A DNA stretch of 18,120 bases from RGIG8748 sp045578205 (GTDB lineage Bacteria; Bacillota; Clostridia; UMGS1810): contig JAZNJU010000023.1 of assembly GCA_045578205.1 (NCBI GenBank), positions 1-18,120 on the forward strand, read 5' to 3'. Within the stretch, counting starts at the first letter, position 1. Each line of letters starts with the position of its first letter. The position numbers and the translations under genes are program-made. The notes beneath the pieces are model-generated. The model had not been told where the DNA came from. It ran no database searches and saw only the letters and a list, made by a program, of their open reading frames with translations. Positions 8,355-15,237 of this stretch are shown piece by piece.

Positions 8355-8372
8355 TTATTCGGAGGAAATACA

Positions 8373-10154
8373 ATGTTTGAGAAAATAACCGATTTTAAGA
8401 GAACAGATATGTGCGGAAATCTCACCACTGATGACATCGGAAGAGAAGTCATAGTTATGGGATTTGCAGACCAGGTCAGAGACCTCGGAGGACTTATATT
8501 CATAAACCTTAGGGATATTTCAGGCATAATCCAACTTGTGTTTGACATAGACAACAAGGAACTTTGCGAAAAAGCGGCAAAGGTAAGAAGCGAGTACGTT
8601 CTTGCGGCAAAGGGTGTTGTGTCCAGACGCTCTTCCGTGAACAAAAACATGAAGACGGGAGAACTGGAAATCGCAGTTTCCGAACTGCGCATACTGGATT
8701 CCAGCCTTACACCTCCGTTCTACATTGTGGAAAACAGTGATGTTAAGGAAGAACTCCGTCTCAAGTATCGCTATCTGGATTTGAGAAGACCCGATATGCA
8801 GAGAAGAATGATACTTAGAAGCAAAATTGCTAAAATCGTTCGTAATTTCTACGATGAAAACGGATTTTTGGAAATCGAAACTCCCATGCTCCAGAAGAGC
8901 ACACCCGAAGGTGCAAGAGATTACCTCGTGCCCAGCCGTGTGCACAACGGCAAGTTTTATGCGCTTCCCCAGTCACCACAGTTGTACAAGCAACTTCTTA
9001 TGATATCGGGTATGGACAGATACTATCAGATTGTAAAGTGTTTCCGTGATGAAGATTTAAGAGCAGACCGTCAGCCCGAGTTTACACAGATAGATATCGA
9101 AATGTCATTTGTGGATATGGACGATGTTATATCCGTTAATGAAAAACTTCTTGCAAGAATTTTCAAGGAAATAAAGGGTATAGACTTAAAACTTCCTTTC
9201 GAAAGAATGCTCTACAAAGATGCCATGGACCGTTTCGGTTGTGATAAACCCGATACAAGATTCGGTCTCGAACTTAAAGACATTACCGATTGTGTTAAGA
9301 ATTGTGAATTCAAGGTGTTTACCGATGTTATTGCAAACGGTGGCTCTGTTCGTGCCATCAATGCCGAAAACTTAGGTGACCAACTTACAAGAAAGAAAAT
9401 AGATGCCCTTGGCGAATTTGTAAAGACATACAGAGCAAAGGCTCTTGCGTGGATTAAGATTAATCCCGACGGAATTCAGTCTCCAATTGCCAAATTCCTT
9501 TCCGAAGATGAAATGAACGCAATTTTAAATGCTACAAACGCCAAAGAAAATGACGTTATCTTCATCATTGCCGACAAGGATGATATTGTGTATGCTTCAC
9601 TTGGTGCGCTTCGTCTGGAAATCGGAAAGAACTACGGACTCATAGATGAGAACAAATTCAACTTCCTCTGGGTTACTGACTTCCCGCTTCTTGAATTCGA
9701 CGAGGAAGAAAACAGATATGTTGCTAAGCATCATCCCTTTACTTCTCCCAAAGATGAAGATATAGAACTTCTTGACACTGCACCCGAAAAGGTAAATGCC
9801 AAGGCATATGACATCATATTAAACGGTGTGGAACTTGGCGGAGGCAGTATCAGAATATACAACTCCGAACTGCAGGAAAAGATGTTCAGCGTTCTTGGAT
9901 TTAGCAAAGAAGATGCTTGGGCAAGATTCGGATTCCTTATGGAAGCATTAAAGTACGGCACACCCCCTCACGGCGGTATGGCATACGGCTTCGACAGAAT
10001 GGTAATGCTTATAGACGGTTGTGAATCCATAAGAGACGTAATTGCATTCCCCAAGGTGCAGAATGCTTCAGAACTTATGAGCGGTGCTCCCGATGTTGTA
10101 GAAGTTAAACAACTTGATGAACTCGGTATTGGTATAGTTAAAGTAGAAGAATAA
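8373..10154 (+). CDS. aspS: Aspartyl-tRNA synthetase (bacterial type)
   Basis: AspRS is a class IIb synthetase that charges tRNA-Asp. This is the long bacterial form of 593 residues. An N-terminal OB-fold anticodon domain (VRDLGGLIFINLRD near residue 35) is followed by the class II core, with ETPMLQKSTPEGARDYLVPSR and motif 2 (FRDEDLRADRQPEFTQIDIE). The bacterial GAD insertion domain comes next, then WVTDFPLLEF, HHPFTSPKDED and motif 3 (YGFDRMVMLI). The start is ATG 8373 with a GGAGGAAA ribosome binding site. It lies 18 bases after hisS and shares its promoter. Whether it also misacylates tRNA-Asn, as in organisms that use the Asp-tRNA(Asn) amidation route, cannot be decided by eye. Confidence 0.97.
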   Translation: MFEKITDFKRTDMCGNLTTDDIGREVIVMGFADQVRDLGGLIFINLRDISGIIQLVFDIDNKELCEKAAKVRSEYVLAAKGVVSRRSSVNKNMKTGELEIAVSELRILDSSLTPPFYIVENSDVKEELRLKYRYLDLRRPDMQRRMILRSKIAKIVRNFYDENGFLEIETPMLQKSTPEGARDYLVPSRVHNGKFYALPQSPQLYKQLLMISGMDRYYQIVKCFRDEDLRADRQPEFTQIDIEMSFVDMDDVISVNEKLLARIFKEIKGIDLKLPFERMLYKDAMDRFGCDKPDTRFGLELKDITDCVKNCEFKVFTDVIANGGSVRAINAENLGDQLTRKKIDALGEFVKTYRAKALAWIKINPDGIQSPIAKFLSEDEMNAILNATNAKENDVIFIIADKDDIVYASLGALRLEIGKNYGLIDENKFNFLWVTDFPLLEFDEEENRYVAKHHPFTSPKDEDIELLDTAPEKVNAKAYDIILNGVELGGGSIRIYNSELQEKMFSVLGFSKEDAWARFGFLMEALKYGTPPHGGMAYGFDRMVMLIDGCESIRDVIAFPKVQNASELMSGAPDVVEVKQLDELGIGIVKVEE

Positions 10155-10157
10155 AAT

Positions 10158-10195
10158 AAAAGCGGTTGCAATGATACAAATTGCAACCGCTTTTT
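10158..10195. terminator. Bidirectional intrinsic terminator
   Basis: AAAAGCGGTTGCAAT (10158-10172) and ATTGCAACCGCTTTT (10180-10194) form a perfect 15-bp stem around the 7-base loop GATACAA. T-rich runs flank it on both strands. It lies 4 bases after the aspS stop and about 15 bases after the end of the convergent hydrolase gene, so it can stop transcription from both sides. It marks the junction of the housekeeping and accessory blocks. Confidence 0.93.
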
Positions 10196-10209
10196 GTTTG
10201 TATTTTTAC

Positions 10210-11454
10210 TTATTCCATGTTAAAAGCACGTTTTAACAAATTCAGAGCCGGTTCTTGGCGGAATGAGTGGTCATCTCCATCCACATTCATATAGTCCTGA
10301 AGCATTTCTTCTTCTGTGAGACCGCGAAGGGGTACATCGGGTTCTGATTTGCGTTTGGAAGAATCCGCGTAGTATGTGTAGTGATTTACAGTAAGGTTAT
10401 CGGATGCTCCGCAAAAATCATATGCGCGCTGTACTGTGGCAATAAATGGATTGGCACCACCTTCGGTTAGTGCAAGGTACCGAGGTGCAAAAGCGGCACA
10501 CATATCAGGATATCCGAAACTTGCAAATTGACCCGGTACAATATGCCAGTTTCCGTAATTCTGATACATGGTATTTTCGGGAATTTCTGTAATTGATACA
10601 AAGCGATGACGGTCATCGTGCAGATTTTCATTAAAGACAATCGCTTTAATTTCATCTCGCAGCAGTCCCATAAAAATAGCACCTTCGGTTCCCAAAGAAA
10701 AAGATATAATACCAATGCGCTCTTTGTCAAGATAATTCTGCTTTAGAAGGAACTGATCCATAAACTGCAATCTGTGAAATACGGTCAGACCAACATAAGA
10801 AAGACCGTTATTTAAAATGTTGTTGCATAGTACCTGTCTTGTGTACATATCGGACATTCCGACGGAAGGATCGGTTTTAACAGAAGTTTCCGCAATGGCG
10901 GGATTATCGAATGTAAATGCTGCAATGCCGTTTTTTACCATACACAGAGCCTTTTTGTTGCGTTCCGGATGTGTGCTGAGACGGCAGTTGGGATGATCAA
11001 ACATCTCTTCTCCGGCTGTGAATTCCTTGTTGTGATTGGAACCGAGCATGCACATTACGGATGGGACAGGATGCTTGGCATTTGCGCAGTCGGGAATTAA
11101 AGCGATAAAAGGAACTACGGTGTAACTGTCGGGGTAATACTCCCACTTTTCAACTCGGTAACCGTCTCTTTGCTTACTCCACAGCATAACCGGTTCAGGT
11201 TGCTTTGTTGGCAAGGGCATATTAAGAAGCAACCGTGAGCGCTCTTTGACTTCGGATTGCCATTTGGAAAAGGATTCATGATCAAACTTTTCCGGAAGAT
11301 TAAGATCAGCCTCTCTTTGACGCATCATTTCCAATAGTGCAGCGAGGGTAGAGGTATGCCTGCCATCATCTCTATGTGATGTGAAGTGGCATTTATCGGT
11401 AAGATTCATAGGCCCTTGTGTTTGTTTGTAGTTGCGGTTTGCACCTTTGTACAT
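10210..11454 (-). CDS. Alpha/beta-hydrolase, probable cytoplasmic carbohydrate esterase (active-type paralogue)
   Basis: This 414-residue protein has the look of alpha/beta-hydrolases related to acetyl xylan esterase/dienelactone hydrolase groups (RDGYRVEKWEYYP, VVPFIALIPD, VKNGIAAFTFDNP, AFAPRYLALTEGG). A likely triad is Ser253 in the elbow SFSLG (Ser in place of the usual first Gly), Glu331 in LTEGG, and His396 in GDDHSF. No signal peptide is visible, so it should act in the cytoplasm, perhaps removing an acyl group from an imported sugar. It is a tandem paralogue of the gene just upstream (18-base gap) and is probably last in an araC-hydrolase-hydrolase unit. The start is uncertain. ATG 11454 has a weak GTGAG upstream; ATG 11409 aligns about as well with the paralogue's N-terminus. 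The substrate is unknown. Confidence 0.75.
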   Translation of the reverse strand: MYKGANRNYKQTQGPMNLTDKCHFTSHRDDGRHTSTLAALLEMMRQREADLNLPEKFDHESFSKWQSEVKERSRLLLNMPLPTKQPEPVMLWSKQRDGYRVEKWEYYPDSYTVVPFIALIPDCANAKHPVPSVMCMLGSNHNKEFTAGEEMFDHPNCRLSTHPERNKKALCMVKNGIAAFTFDNPAIAETSVKTDPSVGMSDMYTRQVLCNNILNNGLSYVGLTVFHRLQFMDQFLLKQNYLDKERIGIISFSLGTEGAIFMGLLRDEIKAIVFNENLHDDRHRFVSITEIPENTMYQNYGNWHIVPGQFASFGYPDMCAAFAPRYLALTEGGANPFIATVQRAYDFCGASDNLTVNHYTYYADSSKRKSEPDVPLRGLTEEEMLQDYMNVDGDDHSFRQEPALNLLKRAFNME

Positions 11455-11472
11455 AGTAATGACAACTCACTT

Positions 11473-12675
11473 TCAAATCTCAAAATATTTTCTGAAAAAT
11501 TCTATGGCAGGTTCTTTACGAAAACATCTGTCTATGCCTTCAACATAACTGTAACGGTCAAATTCTTTGCGATTCATACCGATTTTGGGAAGAATATTAA
11601 GCGTGCGATTTTGGTAATCCGCAAATTTTCCGTAATAGTTTATATTTAAGTTGTCGGATGCATCACAGAAATCATAGGAACGTTTTACAGTATTAACAAA
11701 TTCATCGGCTCCCCCTTCGGTAAGTGCCAGAGGTCTTGGAGCAAAGGCAGCACATAAGTCCTGATAACCGTATGCCTTCATTTTTCCGGGTATTATATCC
11801 CATTTTTCGATCTCATTTTCCATCTTCACACTATGGTGTTCGGTAGTTGAACCAAAGAGATATCGCTCATCTTTGAGTATGTTGTTAAAGACCATGCACT
11901 TTACCTTTTGGCACAAAAGTCCCACGATAATTGCCGCGTCCGTGCCAAGTCCTTGAGCACACAAACCAATTTTCTGTTGATCTATGTATGGAAAAGAAGA
12001 AAGACAATCGATAAATCGAAGTTTTTGAAATGCAGATACACCCGAGAAGGAGAATCCCATTTCCAATAGGCCGTGACATAGAATTTCGCGCAAATATTCA
12101 TGCGTTGCCCCTGCTTGGGGATCACTCAGCACAGAACATTCGCCGTCTCCCAGATTATCAAAAACAAATGCAACTATTCCGTTTTGTACGAGATACAGCC
12201 CCATTTGATCTGTGCCGTGATTGACTGATGTATTTAAATTTGGGTGTTCGCCAATAGGCGGTTCACCCGCTGTGAATTCTTTTGTTTGCCCGCTATCGGG
12301 AAAACATATTACTCCCGGGACAGGAGTGTCTTTGCTTGCATTATCGGGAATCAAAACCAAAAACGGTACTGCTGTAAATTGGTCGGGATAAAGTTCCCAT
12401 TTTTCAACGGTGTAGCCATCTCGTTTTGTATTGCTGAGTTTTATTGGGGCGGGTTGTGTGGTGGGTTCCGGAAGATTGAGTTGAGAAATGAGCCGTAGTT
12501 TTAATCCTTGTTTCCACTCTGCATAGGAGGTTTCGTTCAAAACTTCGGGTAGGGCGAACTCGGGTTTTGTGTCACGCGCCATTGCCATTTGGGAAGCCAA
12601 CACTATTTTGTTACGTCCATCCGCTCTGTCTGTTGCAAAGTGCTTATGATAGTTTAAAATAATTTGATTGTCCAT
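11473..12675 (-). CDS. Alpha/beta-hydrolase paralogue lacking nucleophile and histidine (probable pseudoenzyme)
   Basis: This 400-residue protein is collinear along its whole length with the adjacent hydrolase (RDGYTVEKWELYP, VVPF/AVPF blocks, KEFTAGE, AFAPRPLALTEGGA, FRKEPA). At the nucleophile elbow, where the neighbour reads SFSLG, it reads AQGLG: Gly242, encoded by GGA at 11950-11952, replaces the serine. At the C-terminal site the neighbour's DDHSF is IDRCF, so Arg383 replaces the histidine. Only the acidic residue (Glu320) remains. The frame is intact and otherwise well conserved, so it looks like a maintained non-catalytic partner rather than a decaying gene. A partner subunit, ligand sensor or changed chemistry are all possible. 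The start ATG 12675 has a good AAAGGAGA ribosome binding site. It lies 58 bases after the araC stop on the same strand. Confidence 0.72.
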   Translation of the reverse strand: MDNQIILNYHKHFATDRADGRNKIVLASQMAMARDTKPEFALPEVLNETSYAEWKQGLKLRLISQLNLPEPTTQPAPIKLSNTKRDGYTVEKWELYPDQFTAVPFLVLIPDNASKDTPVPGVICFPDSGQTKEFTAGEPPIGEHPNLNTSVNHGTDQMGLYLVQNGIVAFVFDNLGDGECSVLSDPQAGATHEYLREILCHGLLEMGFSFSGVSAFQKLRFIDCLSSFPYIDQQKIGLCAQGLGTDAAIIVGLLCQKVKCMVFNNILKDERYLFGSTTEHHSVKMENEIEKWDIIPGKMKAYGYQDLCAAFAPRPLALTEGGADEFVNTVKRSYDFCDASDNLNINYYGKFADYQNRTLNILPKIGMNRKEFDRYSYVEGIDRCFRKEPAIEFFRKYFEI

Positions 12676-12707
12676 TGGGAATCTCCTTTATATCTGCTTG
12701 ATTCTGT

Positions 12708-12726
12708 TATACAGTATAGCACTATA
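12708..12726. repeat. Overlapping palindromes between araC and the hydrolase genes
   Basis: TATAC-A-GTATA (12708-12718) is a perfect palindrome and overlaps TATAG-CA-CTATA (12715-12726), a second perfect-arm inverted repeat. On the - strand they contain TATACT, a possible -10 element 30-40 bases before the hydrolase ATG at 12675, but no convincing -35 accompanies it. They could be an operator, an internal promoter or an RNA processing site, or simply AT-rich chance. Confidence 0.25.
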
Positions 12727-12733
12727 AAAGTAA

Positions 12734-13651
12734 TTACAAATTTTCTAAATAAAATTTAGGAGCAACTCCTGTTATTTTTTTAAATGTTCTGCTGAAACTT
12801 GTCAAAGAATTAAATCCGCATTTGGCGGAAATTTGCGACAGTGTAAGCGTGGATGATTCCATGTATTTCTTCGCTGCTTTTATTCGTATGCTATTAATGA
12901 GTTCATTGGTGGATATGTCCATAGCGGAAATCAGTATTCTGTTTAACTGTCTTGAACAAACCCCGGCAGAAACCGCTACGTCATCAACCAATATATCGGA
13001 ACTTATATTGTCGGATATGTATTGTGTGGCTGCTCTTATACGGGTGTCATCCGATACGGTTTCGCTGCCGTCATCGTCGTTTATATGCGGCAAATTATTT
13101 CGCATGGGCTCAATTTTGTTGATAATGTCAAATATCAAAAGGGAAAGTTGCATATTAATTCTCTGATAATATCCGTTTTCAAGCGATTGAGCGAGATTTA
13201 ACAGATACAGTATGTTGTTTATTATATACGAAGAACTTTCTAATTCAAAAAAATCCTTATTTGTATTTATAGGTAAAGACAAGGTTTCGGGAGACAGAAA
13301 ATTGAACCCGATAGTTAAGGCTGCAAAATCATTGGAATGCTTAACAAGACTGTGTACCGTGTTTGAAACAATCATGCAGAACTTGTCCTTGGAAAGAATC
13401 AATTGACTGTTCTTGAATTTGTATATTGAAGTTCCTGAAATCGGAATAATAAGTTCGTAAAATGAATGTTTGTGAGGTGCTGTACAACCTGGTGAGGATA
13501 AGTGTTGATTTGTTATAATGCGAGAATAGAAAATGTCAAGTTCAAAAAAAGCGTTTGAAACTCTGGGTTTTATGGTGTTGAATTTTCGTGTTGCCTCATA
13601 CAGTATGTCTGTATTTGTGTTGTTGGTATCTACAGCAAAATTCTTATTCAT
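12734..13651 (-). CDS. AraC-family transcriptional regulator with N-terminal cupin sensor
   Basis: This 305-residue regulator has two parts. An N-terminal cupin-like ligand domain contains HKHSFYELIIPISG, with His60, His62 and Glu66. The C-terminal AraC domain of about 100 residues has two helix-turn-helix units (ISSDILVDDVAVSAGVCSRQLNRIL and LTLSQISAKCGFNSLTSFSRTFKKITG). AraC proteins of this layout usually sense a sugar-related ligand and activate adjacent genes. I place the start at ATG 13651, preceded by GGAGAGGG. An ATG 24 codons further upstream lies within the -35 element of the gene's own promoter and cannot be used. It is transcribed divergently from the aldolase operon and is probably co-transcribed with the two hydrolases, so it likely controls both arms. 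Confidence 0.88.
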   Translation of the reverse strand: MNKNFAVDTNNTNTDILYEATRKFNTIKPRVSNAFFELDIFYSRIITNQHLSSPGCTAPHKHSFYELIIPISGTSIYKFKNSQLILSKDKFCMIVSNTVHSLVKHSNDFAALTIGFNFLSPETLSLPINTNKDFFELESSSYIINNILYLLNLAQSLENGYYQRINMQLSLLIFDIINKIEPMRNNLPHINDDDGSETVSDDTRIRAATQYISDNISSDILVDDVAVSAGVCSRQLNRILISAMDISTNELINSIRIKAAKKYMESSTLTLSQISAKCGFNSLTSFSRTFKKITGVAPKFYLENL

Positions 13652-13693
13652 TACAAATTCCCTCTCCGATAAAAGTCTTGTATTTTGTGGTTT

Positions 13694-13723
13694 ATTATAT
13701 AACAACTCTAAATGTTTTGTCAA
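13694..13723 (-). promoter_or_regulatory. Consensus promoter of the araC-type gene
   Basis: On the - strand, TTGACA (13723-13718) and TATAAT (13699-13694) are both perfect consensus hexamers separated by 18 bases. The transcript would begin near 13687, about 35 bases before the ATG at 13651. Such a strong promoter for a regulator suggests autoregulation or steady expression of the araC-hydrolase arm. Confidence 0.75.
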
Positions 13724-13756
13724 TGTTAGTGCGTGCTATAAGTTGAGTTTGAACAA

Positions 13757-13769
13757 GGTTAAAATAACC
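13757..13769. promoter_or_regulatory. Possible operator palindrome in the divergent intergenic region
   Basis: GGTTA-AAA-TAACC is an inverted repeat with perfect 5-base arms, placed between the two divergent promoters. The hexamer CAATGT also occurs at 13721 and again at 13769, giving a direct repeat about 48 bases apart. These are candidate binding sites for the neighbouring AraC-type regulator, but short repeats arise readily in AT-rich DNA. Confidence 0.3.
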
Positions 13770-13807
13770 AATGTCTCAAAATGTAAAGTAAAAGTCCTGT
13801 TTTGAAA

Positions 13808-13836
13808 TTTACTTAAACGTTTTTGCATGATAAAAT
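13808..13836 (+). promoter_or_regulatory. Candidate promoter of the aldolase operon
   Basis: TTTACT (13808-13813) and TAAAAT (13831-13836) lie 17 bases apart, about 37 bases before the aldolase ATG. The -35 is weak, as expected for an activator-dependent promoter. The 8-base palindrome AAACGTTT (13815-13822) sits in the spacer and could be a repressor half-site, though this is weak evidence. Confidence 0.45.
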
Positions 13837-13872
13837 TTTTATAGAAAATACAAATTCAAAGGAGAGTACAAA

Positions 13873-14769
13873 ATGAGCAGAATTAAATTTGAAGGAATAA
13901 TGCCAGCGCTTGTTACACCGTTTAATGAGGATAATTCTACGGTAAATGAACAAGTTACCAGAGATTTGATTGACTTGTATTTAACTCAGGGAGCGAGCGG
14001 CTTTTATATATTGGGAAGTACGGGAGAGGGTATTGTTATGTCCCGTGAAGAGCGGGAAAGAATGTGCGAAATATCCGTTGGATATGTAAACGGAAGAAAA
14101 CCTGTTATTTGCCACATTGCATCCGTAAATTACAACGAGATGATCGAACTTGCAAAGCATGCAGAACGCGTCGGAACAGATGCAATAGCGGCAATACCTC
14201 CGTCAATACTTCATTATACTTCAGAAGATATATATAATTATTATAAGAAACTTGCTCAGAATGTGAACATACCCGTTATTGTATACTATTTTCCGGGAGC
14301 ACAGGCGGCTATGAGCCCTCAACTTATTGCGAAAATATGCGAAATTGATAATGTAACCGGTGTTAAGTGGAGCGCAAACAATTATTATGCTATGATGCAA
14401 CTTAAAGATATAACACACGGTGAAGTAAATATTATAAACGGTCCCGATGAGATGCTTATACAGGGTCTTAGCGCGGGTGCAGATGCAGGTATCGGCGCAA
14501 CATACAACGCTATGCTTCCAGAATATGTAAAAATCTATAATTATTTCAAACAAGGAAATATGGACGCTGCTCTGCAAACCCAGATGAAAGTAAACCGCAT
14601 TATTGATTCTATGATAAAATTTGAAGTAATACCATCGGTAAAGTATGCCGTAACACTTATGGGTTATAACGTTGGAAATGCAACATATCCAATGAAAGTT
14701 ATGACCGATGAAGAAAAAGCCTTGTTTGAAAAAGAAATAAGAATGAACGGTTGGCCTTTTTGCCAATAA
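13873..14769 (+). CDS. nanA: N-acetylneuraminate lyase-like aldolase (NanA/DHDPS superfamily)
   Basis: This 298-residue class I aldolase should cleave a nonulosonic acid (sialic-acid-like 2-keto-3-deoxy sugar) to pyruvate and an aminosugar or sugar. It shows the GSTGEG pyruvate-binding motif (Ser49, Thr50), the active-site Tyr138 in VYYFP, the Schiff-base Lys165 in GVKW and the Asp192-Glu193 pair in NGPDE. Departures from E. coli NanA are Ala209 in GIGATYN, where NanA has Ser208 contacting the substrate tail, Ala168 for Ser168, and IPPSILHY in place of the TPFYYPF segment that carries Tyr110. The superfamily assignment is firm and the substrate is open. It starts at ATG 13873 behind AAAGGAGA and is first in an operon of at least five genes. 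Confidence 0.82.
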   Translation: MSRIKFEGIMPALVTPFNEDNSTVNEQVTRDLIDLYLTQGASGFYILGSTGEGIVMSREERERMCEISVGYVNGRKPVICHIASVNYNEMIELAKHAERVGTDAIAAIPPSILHYTSEDIYNYYKKLAQNVNIPVIVYYFPGAQAAMSPQLIAKICEIDNVTGVKWSANNYYAMMQLKDITHGEVNIINGPDEMLIQGLSAGADAGIGATYNAMLPEYVKIYNYFKQGNMDAALQTQMKVNRIIDSMIKFEVIPSVKYAVTLMGYNVGNATYPMKVMTDEEKALFEKEIRMNGWPFCQ

Positions 14770-14784
14770 TTGAGGGATAAAAAC

Positions 14785-15225
14785 ATGATATTCGGAAAAA
14801 AAGAGGATTTGCATTTATACAAAAATATCAGTCAAAATATGGCAAAAGGCATTGACTTTTTGATGAATTTTGATAAAAACACGCCTTGCGGCAAATATGA
14901 AATAGATGGAAAAAAGGTTTATGCACTTGTTACAAGCGGAAAAACTAAACCGATAGAAGAAAATGTTTATGAGGCTCACAAAAAATATATCGACCTTCAA
15001 TATATATTAAGCGGCGAAGAAGATACAGGATATGCTTCCTTGTCTGATTGCACAGTTGAAGTGCCCTACAACGAAAATGACGATTATTTAATGGTAAGGG
15101 GTGAGGGGAGCGATGTAAGAGTTACTGAGGGGTGTTTTTACATAGCATTTCCCTGCGACGCACATAGGCCTATGTGTAGCAGAAATCCCGGAGATATACG
15201 TAAAGTAATAGTTAAAATTTTATAG
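14785..15225 (+). CDS. YhcH/YjgK/YiaL (NanQ/TabA-like) family protein
   Basis: This 146-residue protein belongs to the YhcH/YjgK/YiaL family (DUF386), beta-barrel metal-binding proteins. Some members (NanQ/YhcH) lie in sialic acid operons and are reported to speed sialic acid anomer conversion. The family core is clear: VYEAHKKYIDLQYILSGEE with Glu63, His65 and Asp70, then a C-terminal FPCDAHRPM with His127 as further likely metal ligands. The length matches the family. I chose ATG 14785 behind TGAGGGA; an upstream TTG overlaps that ribosome binding site. It is 15 bases after the aldolase and 12 bases before the SDR gene, which fits a role in presenting the right sugar anomer to the aldolase. 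Confidence 0.87.
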   Translation: MIFGKKEDLHLYKNISQNMAKGIDFLMNFDKNTPCGKYEIDGKKVYALVTSGKTKPIEENVYEAHKKYIDLQYILSGEEDTGYASLSDCTVEVPYNENDDYLMVRGEGSDVRVTEGCFYIAFPCDAHRPMCSRNPGDIRKVIVKIL

Positions 15226-15237
15226 TGAGGAAAAATT

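Noticed and set aside
13652..13723. Longer AraC-family protein starting at 13723 on the - strand
   Set aside because: That ATG lies in the consensus -35 element of the gene's own promoter and has no ribosome binding site. The ATG at 13651 follows GGAGAGGG.
13815..13822. AAACGTTT as a CcpA or LacI-family operator
   Set aside because: Only an 8-base palindrome is seen, without the flanking bases of a cre site, and no LacI-family gene is nearby. It is noted only as part of the promoter description.
14221..14814. 197-codon - strand reading frame opposite the aldolase
   Set aside because: It is antisense to a well-supported aldolase gene, its composition is rich in Ile/Tyr/Phe/Cys/His typical of a shadow frame, and it lacks a recognisable family.
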